A stretch of 64,000 bases of DNA, taken from the NCBI GenBank assembly GCA_020081605.1, contig JAHREC010000045.1, forward strand, positions 1 through 64,000, in the 5' to 3' direction. The stretch comes from Albifimbria verrucaria. Its lineage: Eukaryota > Ascomycota > Sordariomycetes > Hypocreales > Stachybotryaceae. The notes under the pieces were generated by a model that saw only the letters and a program-made list of their open reading frames with translations, was not told the DNA's origin and ran no database searches. This document shows, piece after piece, positions 35,425 to 46,865 of this stretch. The first letter of the stretch is position 1; every line of letters begins with the position of its first letter. The translations under genes and the position numbers were made by a program.

Positions 35425-36320
35425 ATGGCGCAGTCTCATATCATCTCGCTTGGAAACTTACTTATTATGACCATTCTTCCGGTCGTGGCTCAGCGTAACT
35501 ACGGTCACTTCGCGACGTTGGATACCGTGGAAGTGCGCCCTTGGCAAAACACTGATCACCGGCAAGTCTCCAAATTTACAGAGTACCCCAATGAGTCCGT
35601 CTTCAACGAGAATCCCCAGCTCGTGGAAGGATTCAATCTTATAGATTTCGGCCATACCCAGACCTTTCGTGTGGTAGCTTCAGCCGATACCAACGCCCTT
35701 TCCAGTCGCGTGGCTAACCTTCATATCGACACGTGGGGGACACCAAGATGTACACCGCCGAGGCCGATTGGTTCTATACACTCCCCAGCGAACAGCAAAT
35801 TCAAACAGGAAAATGGAACGTCACATACACCTCGAGGCAGGAGAATCAGAAGTGGATCCCGTTTAATCCTCCATACTCCAAGCCTCCCAAGATCATAGTT
35901 TGGATAAGATTTCTAGATATGGCTGGTGGGAGGAATCTTCGCATCGTTGCCTCCTACAGCGACGTTACGAACGCCGGCTTCCTGGCGCGCCTCGATACTT
36001 GGAGCGACTCAGTCCTCTACTCGGCCGGCCTAAGCTGGATCGCCCACCCAGAAGACATGCCGGGCGTCTTCTCCGGGTCGTACCAGCTCAAAGAGGGCTA
36101 CAAGCGCATTAGCTTCCCGGCCAACAAATTCCAGACTGGGGTACCGCAGGTCGTAGCCGCATTTAGTAACCTAGACATTGACGGCGTCAATCGCCGCGTC
36201 CTACGGGTCAAGACTGGTGTGGACCATGTGAGCAAGCTAGGGCTGACTCCGTACGTCTTTCCCCTTGGCGACACGATTCTTTACGATGCCGGTATGTCTT
36301 TCATTGCCTATCTTCCATAG
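35425..36320 (+). CDS. Secreted protein with tandem H-type lectin domains (frameshifted)
   Basis: The ATG at 35425 starts a signal peptide (SLGNLLIMTILPVVAQ). Three repeats of the H-type lectin fold can be read. The first is GFNLIDFGHTQTFRVVASA..HIDTWG. The second is FNPPYSKPPKIIVWIRFLD..NAGFLARLDTWSDS..LSWIAHP. The third is PANKFQTGVPQVVAAFSNLD..LYDAGMSFIAYLP. The first repeat is separated from the others by a one-base shift in a GGGGG run near 35735; adding one G restores TWGDTKMYTAEADW. H-type lectins bind GalNAc-type sugars on cell surfaces, so a role in adhesion, defence or interaction with other organisms is plausible. Repaired length is about 298 residues. It stands alone between two repeat-rich stretches. 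Confidence 0.8.
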
Positions 36321-36679
36321 TGAGGGCACCGCCTCTGTCAAAAAGCATTGGGTTCTGCTGCAATCTCAGGCGATCGACACTGGTTATACGAGATCGGGAA
36401 GGAAGCTATTTAAAGAAGCTAGTTATTGACTGTATCCATAGACACTATAGTATAAAGTCTCAATCGAAGTGTGTCTTGTTCCCCATTTTCATTCCCGTAT
36501 AAAGTCGACGAGAAGTTGGTTAACTTCTTCGGCCTTCTCATGAGGCACCCAGTGTTCTCTACCGAGCACAACATGCTCATAGCCAGCCGCCGCCCAGTCC
36601 TCCATGGTTCTTACAAATGCAGGTCGCGCAGCTGTATCAAACTCGGCTTAAATACTCAGTAGAGAAGGTTTTTGAGGGT
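36321..36679. other. Downstream flank of the lectin gene
   Basis: About 360 bp without a supported gene, leading into the AT-rich block. Confidence 0.4.
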
Positions 36680-37420
36680 AAGGAGATAAGGTTAGATTTA
36701 AGGCAATAAAAAGGAGAGGGAAGGAGATATATATATAAACTTATATATCTTTAATAAATATAGAAGTTTATAATTTATTAATTAAAGAGAATTATATTTC
36801 TTATAATATATATTAAAATAATAAAATTATATATTATTATAGAATATACTCTAAATAAATAAGTATTAATACTATTTTTAAGATTAAAATACTATAATAA
36901 TTTGTAATATATATTTAATAAAAAACTTATATATTAATTATAAAAAATTATTTTTATAAATCTTAATTTTAAATTAAATAAAATAAATTAAGAATTATAA
37001 ATTATTTATAGTTTTTAAAATAATTAAAAAGCTTTTATTTATATATTAATTTTTTTAAAATATTTTTAAAAAAATATTTTATTTTAAAAATTAATATTTT
37101 ATATTATTATTAAAAATATTATATATATTTTTTTACTTTTTAATATTAAATTAAAAAATTAATATAAAAATATTAAAATAAAAATATTAAAAAAATATTA
37201 TTTTATATCTCTTTTTATACTTTTTATATTATTTATAATTATTAATTCTCTATTAATAATTCTTATAATTTATATAAATATATTCTTTTATTATAATATT
37301 AAATATAAATAATTAAGTATTTAAATTAATTATATTTAAATATATATTTCTTTTATTTTTATGTATATCTTATAATAATTAATTTAAATATAATTATTTC
37401 AATAAATACTTTCAGATAAA
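36680..37420. repeat. AT-rich RIP-like block
   Basis: About 740 bp of nearly pure A/T with no coding capacity, similar in composition to the 19-22.8 kb block. It ends abruptly at normal-GC sequence near 37420. Confidence 0.8.
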
Positions 37421-37479
37421 GCTAGGGGCCTCTAGGCTAAAACTAGACTCAGAAGCAGACTTCCTCCAAGTTACCTAGG

Positions 37480-38215
37480 GTCGCGGTTGAGGCAAGTCAG
37501 AACTCAAAGCAACTTCTGGAACAGGACTTCAATAAGAAAATCGAATTGACGAAGTCCGAATATCACCTCGAATGTACCAAAATCACAGACCACATAGCCG
37601 AAGAGGTCACCAGGGCCACATCTCATATGGCACAAGAACTGTCGCACGTTCGGGACCAGCTCGCAAGGGTTCATATTGAGCTGGAGCAGACTCGACTGCG
37701 GTTGGAATCGCTGAGTATAGCCGCGACACCGCGGTCACCGGGCCAAACGCCTACAGATGCGGCTAGGAGGATGCCCCTCAGCATGTCCGCTTCTTCGTCA
37801 CCTCCAGCCTGATCGGCAACGCTAGAATCGGTGCTCTATGCGTTGGATACGTCCAGAGATCTGAAAGACCAGGCCGAAGATGCTACACTGCCAATGATTT
37901 GCAAGATCGTTGAACAGGAGATGCGAAAGTCAAGTGACCAGTCTCATTGGCGTTGCTTTGCGGTAACCTGAAGTGGATGGCATGCAAACCATCTTAGGGA
38001 TTATTTAAGGACGAAGATGAGATACAAATGATCCAAACCATCCTCAAAACCAGGATAGCTGCAGATACTAGTTGTCCGAGACCAACTGTACCCTATCAAG
38101 GAGCACTGGAAAAACTGAGCCAAGACGATTCTAAGACCTGGATTCGCGAGGATTTTCTCCGCGATTCCATGGTGTTGAATAAATGGCTAATCAACTGCTC
38201 GCCGACCGCGACGCC
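37480..38215 (+). pseudogene. Gene fragment with coiled-coil, unknown function
   Basis: A frame around 37470-37812 encodes a charged helical, probably coiled-coil segment (HVRDQLARVHIELEQTRLRL) and ends at a stop. Further coding-like pieces follow (VLYALDTSRDLKDQAEDAT; then KTWIREDFLRDSMVLNKWL to about 38200). No start codon or conserved motif is evident. The terminal 38 bp resemble 33318-33355, which also borders an AT-rich block, so the two may be pieces of one gene family disrupted by repeats. Confidence 0.4.
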
Positions 38216-38225
38216 TCATCTGTCC

Positions 38226-40138
38226 TTAATTATTGTCCTCCTTGATCATATCTGCTGCCTTCTCGGCGATTGCGTACACCGTGCTCTGAATGTTTCCAGA
38301 CACGTTATTTGCAAAGCTGGCCGCATCCACCACTCGTATGTTCTTCACGCCCTTGACGCGCAGCCTATTGTCTAGACTAGAGCCCATGGCAACACTTCCG
38401 CAGAGATGATATTCCGACTGCAAGTTCGCGTTAGGATATCACGGAGCTTCTGTCACATCGCGGGAGCACACTTACCATGACCATCTCTCTTGCGCACGCT
38501 CGGCGTTGCTCCTTGTCTGAGAGATCAACTTCTGGCGCTGGCCAAACTCGTTTGGCAATCTTGCCCTCCAAAGCACCAGCCTTCAACACCTTATCCAAGA
38601 ATTTGAACCCAGCCCCAATCACCGCAATGTCAGCTTCGTGACCGCCATAATCAGGATCAATCTCAGGAGGCTCAAATGGATCGGCGCTCTTGATGTGAAC
38701 ATGCCCTCTCCCGACAGGATACTGTATGCAAATAGCCAGGGTCACCCCATTTGGTCCATACGGGTCCGCTGGGGACACCACAACTTCGATTGTTCCTCGA
38801 TTCCATCAAGATTCGGCGTCGCAGGGACGAAGATGAACTGCAAGTTTGCCGACTTGTCGCTCTTGAGGTGCTCGATGACTTGCTTGTGCTGCCTGCTGTG
38901 GAATTCCGTGACGCCTTGGGTGTTTTCGATACTCTTGATGATTTCGTCCAGCTCGCCATCTTCCATGAACCACTTGGCAGGGAAGAATCCCTGTACACAC
39001 GAGATATTTGTCAGTGGACCACCTTCCTTCTCCATCAATGCCTTTTGTGCCATCTCCATGATCTCCGGTTGATGTAGGAGTCAGCTGACATTTGTCCTTC
39101 GGCAAGCTGAGCAGAGATAATAGAAAGTTGATGATCTTGAAGGTCGTTGCCAACGCTGGTCAAGTCAACGAGACATTCCACATCTGCGGCTTTGAGAACC
39201 TCAGGGTCTCCAATTCCAGAGAGCTCCAGCATTTGAGGTGTACCGATCGCCCCACCAGCCACAATGACTTCTCTTCTGGCTTTGACGAAGTGTTTCTGTC
39301 CATCGATGATGAATTCAACGCCAGTTGCGACCCCATCCTCGAGAACAATCTTGGATACAGTTGATCCTGTGACTACTTTCCAGTTCGCCCGACTCTGGTT
39401 TACCTGGAAATAGTCGCGAGCGGGATAGCTGCGTTTGCCTCGGTTGGGACCAGTGCGATGTACACTGCCCAAGGTGTTGAAAAACCCGATATGATCGCCA
39501 CTCCATGCGTCGACAGGCTTCTTTGTAAGGCCAGTAGCTTCGTCTGCAGCTTTGATAAAATCGGACTCGATCGGCAAAGCGTTATCGTTGAAGCTGGTCC
39601 TTAGGGGACCACTAGTCCCGTGGTTCTTTTCGACGAATAGCATGGCAGAACGATCGACGACTGCTTCATCAATGGGCTCGAGCGTTTCGTGCTTGCGCAT
39701 GTATTCCATCATGACCTTTGACGACCAACCTTCGTCTTCTACAAGCTCGGCCCAGTCATCGTAGTCCTGGAGTGATCCGCGAACATACATTAAGTAATTA
39801 ATGCCGCTGGAGCCACCGAGCATCTTGCCTCTGACGACATGATGAATTTTGCCGTGGTTGCCCATTTGCGGAGTCGTCTTATAATTCCAGTCATACTCAG
39901 GGTTACCGAACATCTGAGTAAACATCAATGGGGTATCAACAACGGGGTCACCAAGTCTGTTTTTGCCAGCCTCAATGAGGCCGACGGTCACATCTGGATT
40001 CTCGCTTAACCGGGCTGCCACGACAACACCTGCTGTCCCACCACCGCAGACAAGGTAATCGAAGTCAGTCTTGAGAAACGTGTCGACGGAAACATGCGCT
40101 GTTGGAGCATCGCAATTTGGACGGTCTGGGTGAGCCAT
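38226..40138 (-). CDS. GMC-family FAD oxidoreductase (frameshifted)
   Basis: The ATG at 40138 is followed by the dinucleotide-binding motif DYLVCGGGTAGVVVAARLSE, the GMC signature GKMLGGSSGINYLMYVRGS, and the second signature GGAIGTPQMLELSGIG. One-base shifts near 39062 and 38772 separate further intact blocks (FFPAKWFMEDGELDEIIKS; SPADPYGPNGVTLAICIQY). A 58-bp intron (38475-38418, GTAAGT..TTGCAG, branch CTAAC) leads to the last exon with SEYHLCGSVAMGS, which holds the catalytic His, and VDAASFANNVSGN to the stop at 38226. Repaired length is about 610 residues, normal for aryl-alcohol or choline oxidase/dehydrogenase relatives. There is no secretion signal, so it is probably intracellular; the substrate is unknown. 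Both frameshifts lie in otherwise perfect text. Confidence 0.83.
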
Positions 40139-42113
40139 GTTGCCATTGGGTTGATTAAGGAGTTGACGTTGAAGTATAGCTATCTTGAACCTCGAGTGTT
40201 CTGTTTAGATCAACGCGGGGAAAAAGTAGCTTCATAACTTCTCTAGCTAGCATATTCAGCAAGCCTCGTCACATGTTGCCTACAGTCTTACCGACTCCAG
40301 CGGTAAGTGCAACGGCAAGTCTAAAGATGAGACGATGAAACTTTACAGCCGTGGCCCGTTTAAGATATTGTTGTCATGGGGCGTCACATTGGGCCAGCTG
40401 AGGCCAGTAGTGTCAATGCTGGTTCCAAACCTCATAGTGCTTTAAACTCACTAGAATTGGGCCAGAACAACTGGCGTCTCTGCCAGCCGTATTTCGGGGT
40501 TAGCACTAGTCCAGCTAGATAGGTTAGAAGCTGTGTCTTCAGAACGATTGATCCTGAATCCTCCGTTGCCTTCACCAACTCTGGCAAGCTTGACCTTAGC
40601 TCGAACTTTCGGCATCCACTATGAAGGTCAACATGTCGACTAGCTCGTAAAGCCAGAGCTGGGGCAACCTAGGAATATTTCCGGACACTACGACGCGTAT
40701 CCACCCACCCGAGGCTGGCCTCAAAGTCATGGAGAAGGATGCGATCATTAATATTGAGCCTTAACTCAAGTGGGCTTGAAAATTGCAGATAAGTTGTGCC
40801 GAACTAAACGTAGACTAAAATGTGGGACTAGAGTGATGTAATCGTCAGAGGCGAAATGCTCGGATTAGCGAGGTCTAGACCGGTCCAACTATATGCGTCG
40901 GGTTAGGTCTTAGTGTCGGTGTAGGCCACAGCAAGGCGACTGATAGGTGAGCACCCAGACGCCCATTTATTCTTGCGTGCCTTGCAGAAAGTCTGGAAGG
41001 CAGTTGTTAAACCAGCGCAAGAATGCACACGTGGTTTCAGTGACCAAGACAAGCTGCGTTGCACACATTCAAACGGTCACGATTATATTAAATATGCTTT
41101 ACGCTAATTAACCCATATAAATATGAAGAAAGAGGGGTAGAACGTTAGATAGTTCAATCAAGCATCATCTCTTTCAGCTAAATGGTTTAACACAATCCAT
41201 GCGCGCAAATCCTTGATAAGCCGAGTAACGCATGATATGGGGGTTAAGCAAGGTAAAGACCCTGCTCCAATAAAGAAGAGAGAGCTACACGACGAAGATA
41301 AACAAAGGAAGTACTTGCTTATATATAGGGATCTCTTTGCTAAAAGCCACTAGTAAACCCTGCTATTTACACTCTTGCCTGCCTCTCACTGCTGACTTCG
41401 CATGCCTACCACTGACGCTTCAATGGCTGACTCCTTGATAGCCTGTTCGATCATGTTGCCCAACCCATTCCGTGAACGGGAGGTTCCGATAAGTCGACGT
41501 AACGATATAAACATTGCTTTCATACAATCGATGGCTCGGATTTCCGACAGGAAAGAAGACTATGCATTCCTCTCGTCCTCGGAACCGCATTATAAGTTAT
41601 ATTCGTCCAATGACCCCATGACTCTTGAACACAAATCCTTCCCCAGATCTCCACAGTCGATCAAATCCTCAAGTTAAGGGACCAAAAACACTTTGTTGGA
41701 CGCGGCTTGGCCAGGAAAGACTCAAAATATGCTAAACTACACTCAATCATAGGGGTTTTGAAAGAGGTTGAAGCATAAGAAGGAGTCCGATAGTTTCCTA
41801 GATTAGTCTATCTGCCAGCATCAGATGATCCTGTTATGTCTATAGGCTTCCTCACTTTGAAGAGCTCGGGGTGATGGGCATACTCTGGGTGGCAAACAGT
41901 CAAAGTCAATACACCTGGCCCTCAATGATTAACAGCCATCTAGATGCCTTTCCTACATTGTGGCGACTGTGATGTATCATGGAACGCGTTTCATCTACCC
42001 CTAGTAGCATACTCTTATCTCCCTTTACCACTTTCTTCCGTTCTAGAAAATAGCACTGAATATAATACCATTTGCTCTTTAATTATATAATAAGGCTTCT
42101 ATACATAAACAGT
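40139..42113. other. Long intergenic region
   Basis: About 2 kb. The left part should hold the GMC gene promoter. A 91-codon plus-strand frame at 41402-41677 starts with ATG after a TATATATA run near 41318 but has no recognisable motif. No other gene signal was seen. Confidence 0.4.
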
Positions 42114-43178
42114 TTACAGTTTTTGCATAGTGTCCTAAGATCGATATAGTTAACAACGGGCTCACGCAGACGTCCTTGGGCAGGCTACTCACGATGTCGG
42201 AAGACTGGACGTAGTCCTCGAAGCCTTCAATCTCCTCCTGGAGCTCGACGAGAGAAATCTTCTCGTCCTCGACGATCAGGTTGATCTGGAGCTTGCTGAC
42301 ACCGTAGCCGACGGGGACGAGCTTGGAGGAACCCCAAAGCAAACCGTCCTTCTCAATGCCACGGACGGACGCCTCCAGAGCTTTCATATCGGTCTCGTCA
42401 TCTACAGAGCCGGAGCTAGTCAATATCAAGCGTGTAGGCAAGGACAGAATGGACAAGAGTTGTAGTAGAGATACGCACCCCAGGGCTTGACGTCCAGGAT
42501 CACGACCGACTTAGCAGCGACCTTGGGCTTGGCAGCCTTCTTCTCTCTATAGGCAGCCAGGCGCTCCTCGTGTATGCGGACGGCCTCGGCATCTTCCTCC
42601 TCGTCACTGGCAAAAGGTCGACGTCGTCGTCATCGCTGTCCTTGGCCGCAGTAGGCGCCTGGGCGGGGTTGAGCGTGGCGGGGACGACTTTGGGCCCGTA
42701 GACAGTGTAGGGCTTGGAGGCATCACCAGGCAGGGTGGCAAATTCATCCTCGTACGATGCGATGTGCTTCCACCAGCGGGCGGCGTAGGGGTACTGGGCG
42801 GCCTCGGGGCTCGCCTTTAGGGCCTTGAAGCAGGCAACATCGGCCTGGGAGGGGTTGTAACTGGGGCCGGCGAGGTTAGTCTCCTGATGAGAAGCTTGAG
42901 GCACACGGAAGGGAGAGGCAAGAGAGAGGCAAGGCTGGATGTGTGGGATTTCAGAAATGGACCGGGTGCTTTGTTCTGTTCTTAGGCACCAACTAAAGAA
43001 GCCATGACTTACCCGATGATGTAGGATCGAGTGAGCAACCAGCTGTTGAGGACTGAGTCATTGGTTAGCTGACGGGGTGTCGGAGGTGCAAAGGTGCAGA
43101 AAATTTGCACAAAATAATTGTTGTTCAGAGGAACTCACCAGTCACACCAGCGTCCTGGAGGAAGTCGATGAAACCCAT
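42114..43178 (-). CDS. EFB1: Translation elongation factor 1-beta (eEF1B-alpha), five exons
   Basis: Guanine nucleotide exchange factor that recharges eEF1A with GTP during translation. Exon 1 starts at the ATG at 43178 ([13 protein letters not shown]). Introns are 43138 to about 43051, 43012-42884, 42478-42402 and 42192-42135, the last giving SSDI|DTMQKL and the stop at 42114. The N-terminal GST-like region has [13 protein letters not shown] and [17 protein letters not shown]. The linker is acidic (DSDDDDVDL). The catalytic C-terminal domain has [34 protein letters not shown] and [20 protein letters not shown]. One T is missing from a T-run near 42608; restoring it reads [19 protein letters not shown]. 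An essential single-copy gene is unlikely to be dead, so this break is probably an assembly error. The exon 2-3 junction is also off by a base. Finding it about 42 kb from a telomere is unusual. Confidence 0.9.
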
Positions 43179-43842
43179 TTTAGCGAAGTAGGGAAGGGAA
43201 GTCTCTTTGAAGATTTAATCTACTTGAGTATACAAGGAGTGAGACTTGAAGAAGAGAGATGACGAGATCCGAGAGCACCAACCCGTTTTAAGATGGCCAT
43301 GCCTGGGGTGGGTGACTCACTCTCTTGGGTGCCTGGGTGCCTGGGTCTCTGGGAGTGGAGGCTTAAAGGAGGTCAAAGCTTACGGAAATCCGAGTCTCCA
43401 TTATCATTTACTGATGTCCCAACTGAGGTTCCCAAGTGAGGGCCAGTCTTGGCAGCTGGGGAAACAGGGCAATCCACAAGCTCCGCAGCGGGGCCGCGGC
43501 CGCTTGACTGGAGTGGAGGACACTAGGTTAGGCTAGTTTATTCACTGCACTACCACTTCCTCAAAAGGAGATGCTTGCTTCCCTTGGCTTAACTGGCAGG
43601 CATGAACCACCATTTATCTTATGTGTGAAGAATCAAGAGAGCAAGAGATTACGAGGGCTTGGATGGATGGCCACGGGTGCTCGGCTTTTTTTTCTTTGGC
43701 GCAATTACGTGCATATATCTTATTGTGGCATCAACAACCCTGCCATACGCATTTAGGATTCTCACAAGAATAGGTTCAGGGTAGGTGCACGTGTGATGGG
43801 GACACCATAAAAGATGCGGAATAATTGAATCGGGGTCAACGA
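43179..43842. other. Promoter region of eEF1B and convergent flank
   Basis: About 660 bp without a supported gene; short plus-strand frames here carry no motifs. It should include the eEF1B promoter. Confidence 0.4.
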
Positions 43843-44674
43843 TTAGGCGGCCACTTTGCTAACGATATCGACAAGCTCGTCCGTGGCCGTCAGATTGGGG
43901 CAATGGCCTGTAGTCAGCTCAAAGGTCTTGACCTGGCGACCGTTCTCCTCCATGTGGTCGACCATGGACTTTTGATAGTCCAATGGCACTGTCATATCCT
44001 CGCTTGTATAGACGTAGGTCACAGGGATCTCCTTCCACGCGGTGCTCGAGATGGAGTCGTACATGCTCTGGCCATTCCATCGAACGAGACTGCTCAAGTA
44101 TTCCTCAATCTCTGCTCCCTCAGCACCGGGCTTGACGAGCTGGGTTTTAGGATCACGGCAAAGGACGGTTTGGTCATCGGCAAAGTCGAAGGCGATCGGT
44201 ATCAGGGCTTCGTGGCCCATGTCCCTGACCTTGCCAATCACTGGGGGAAAATGTTGTGGTTAGAACAGAGACCTGGGGCACGGAGCCTCCGCTGGGTCCA
44301 CTCACTGGAGCCGCCAATGGACAGAGCAAAGGCCGTTACGTAGACGAGGTCGGAAACACCACCTGACTTACCCTCCTTGGTCCTCCCTCCATACCGAGGC
44401 CGGTCAGCGCATCGGTGCCGACCTGCCCACCGTAGGAGTGCATCACAGCGACAACGCGACGGCCAGAGTCGACCAACTTCTCGGTGTAGGAGCGCACGGT
44501 CTTGGAGTCTTGGGCTAAGCCGGAAGTGGGAGGCCGAACCTGTTCGGTAGACGGCAGGCGGGGGCAGTGAACGTCGTGCCCAGCCGCCTCGAGGGCCTTG
44601 ACGAGCTTTCCATACGACTCTGGTGTGTGCCAGCCACCGCCGATGAGCAGGACAGCAGGTCTTAGGGTTGTCAT
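43843..44674 (-). CDS. Alpha/beta hydrolase fold protein
   Basis: The ATG at 44674 is followed by AVLLIGGGWHTPESYGKLVK, with the oxyanion-loop G-G-W, then VVAVMHSYGGQVG, which contains the nucleophile Ser of the G/H-x-S-x-G elbow. After a one-base shift in GGAGGGAGG near 44385 the text continues SGGVSDLVYVTAFALS. A 65-bp intron (44305-44241, GTGAGT..CCCAG) joins SIGGS to MIGKVRDMG. The acid (YTSEDMTVP) and His (TTGHCPNL) of the triad follow before TAA at 43843. Repaired length about 255 residues. It resembles fungal AB-hydrolase_6 esterases/hydrolases, often found near secondary-metabolite genes; substrate unknown. Probably cytosolic, as no signal peptide is present. Confidence 0.8.
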
Positions 44675-45632
44675 AGCTTCGCGCTTGGAAGTAGTTGCTC
44701 GACACGGGTTACGTTGGGGGTGATGGAGGAGGGGGACCGGAGAACGATGCGAATGAAGAACCCAATGTTCAGGCACGGCCAATTTAACCTCAAAGAACAC
44801 AAACACGGTTGGCTTCATATGCATAAGACTAAGACTTGTTTGGAGGGGCGTGAAGGAGTTACCAATCGTTCCCTTTTCGAAATGAGGTGTTGGTAAGACT
44901 GCGTCCAAGTTGCAATGCAACGCTCGACGCATCTCGGCACCGCGAAACACAGACAGCTCCATTCCATCTGGTTTAATCATTATGAGAAGGATTATGCATA
45001 TATTATGAGCTGCAAACCACCCAAGGCCCAAAATCTCTCTATCTCTACATATCTCCCACGGCATCTGGGTACATTTGACTACTGGAGCTTTCATGAGCTG
45101 GCATCCTCAGGGGATGGATACTGCGCAACACCGTCGTCCCTAGCCGGGAATAATGTTATTCGTGGCACACCCATGCACCTCGCCAACCAACCTAGTGAGA
45201 TTTTAAATACAGGCAAGGCTTTCCAAGGTGGAGCACTTGCCGCTTAGCCGCCGATCTAGAATGCATGGACGAAAAGGGGGATGGGAAGCAGGGCCGACCA
45301 AATACATTATTACAGTTGGTCGCATCCGAGGTGAAGGAGGATGTGCGCACCTGCAGAAAAGTGTGCCGGGTTCGCGACACGCAGGCATCAGTCGTCCGAT
45401 CCATGCAAATGCGACAGACAAGTATGTATGTAAGCTCTGCCGTTGTCGGGCGGATTTAAAGATCCTATCCTCGCAGTGTTCTACTGGTGTGTTTTGTCCC
45501 ATTCCTACGTCATGAAAAGAGGCTCCTCTCCATCTACTCTATCCTCCAGTGAAGACAACCCGCCGGTCTCGTGGCTGGAGGTATAAACATCCGCGACAAT
45601 AGCCGCCCTCCCGCCCACTCTCAATCGGCGAT
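44675..45632. other. Intergenic region
   Basis: Nearly 1 kb between divergent genes. Overlapping short frames on both strands at 45190-45515 are mutually exclusive and without motifs. Nothing else is seen. Confidence 0.4.
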
Positions 45633-46865
45633 GGCTACAGGACCTTCATAACCGTGTCTGCCGTCTTCACGGCCATGCAAATTATCAGCGTCAGTCGTCG
45701 TTTCGTCCAACGGCGCATGATTAAGCAGATATTGTGGGACGATTGGTTCATCCTCGCGTCCATTCTTTTTGCCATCGGCGTATTGGTCACCACGATTCTG
45801 ATAGCAATCATAGGCGGAGCGGGCTATCATATCTAAACCTTTGAACTGCCTTAATTAGAGTATTACATTAAGGTATGCCCTTTTGCAGGTATTCTATTAA
45901 CCATGTAGTACAGCATAGTTAAGAAAGATCAGATTTGCCCTCCAAACAACGTCTTCTACAACTCCGGCCTCATGTTCTCCAAGCTCTCAATCTTGAACTT
46001 TTACTCGCGCATCTTTCCTTTTGATAGGAAGTCCATCTGTTTCATGCTTGGAATCGGCTTTCTTGTCATCGGCAGCGGTCTTTTTGCCGTCGGCGGTCTC
46101 ATCTTCTCTAATTCGCCTGTCGAGAGACAGTAGAATCCTTCGGTGCCGTCCACGACCATCAAGACTAAGCAGTTCTAGGTCACCATGGGTATCTTTAACC
46201 TGGTGCTTGATGTCATCATTCTGGCTATCCTACAGGCCTGGGTTTGGAAGCTCCAGATAACTGTGAAGCGCAGAATTGGTGTTTCTCTGGTCTTCTTACT
46301 GGGTGGCGTGTGAGGCTCCCACTCCCACCTCACATTTTGAGCCAGCACCTGGACTGGGCTAACACGTTTATTCGACTAGTTATGATGAACAACATCAACA
46401 TGTCTGATATCCCCTGCAAGTGGCTCCGCATGACCCCGGAGGCGTCAGCTCAGCAGGAGGCTGACAACTGTTGGCTGCAGATGAGTTCGTGGTCCCCGGT
46501 ATCTGGACCTGTGTCGAAATGAACGTTTCCATGATTTGTGCATGCCTTCCCACCATTTACGGTTTGGTTCAAGACGACCAAGCGCAACATGACTACCGCT
46601 GCCACAAAGAGAAGCAACCTGTCATACACCGCAAAGTCTCCCGACGACTATGTCAAGCTGGAGACGGGAAGGCACAACCAAAAGCCGCTTACATGGTAGT
46701 TATCATGTTAAGGCGCAATATACGTTCAAAGAAAGCCCTGCTGACGACATGGTGCCGTTGGGTCCGATCCGCGTTGACAGGAAACACGCGATAAATGAAG
46801 GAAGTATCACTGTATCACGCACCAAGAGCATGACACAAAGGCGATCTGACAGATCTGGCGAATAA
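45633..46865 (+). pseudogene. Pth11-like rhodopsin-domain GPCR pseudogene
   Basis: Membrane segments of the fungal rhodopsin family can be read in order. They are SRRFVQRRMIKQILWDDWFI followed by LASILFAIGVLVTT (45690-45800), LMFSKLSILNFYSRIFPFDR with FMLGIGFLVIGSGLFAVGG (45965-46090), and NLVLDVIILAILQAWVWKLQ followed by RRIGVSLVFLLGG (46198-46310). They are interrupted by several in-frame stops. Two TAA codons after GYHI and TFELP and a TAG after PVERQ are each one C-to-T step from CAA/CAG, the RIP signature. The 3' part has no coherent frame. Intact relatives are plasma-membrane receptors of surface or host cues. This copy is dead. Confidence 0.75.

Noticed and set aside
45192..45515. Overlapping frames of 64-99 codons on both strands
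   Set aside because: They are mutually exclusive, lack motifs and lack convincing starts.
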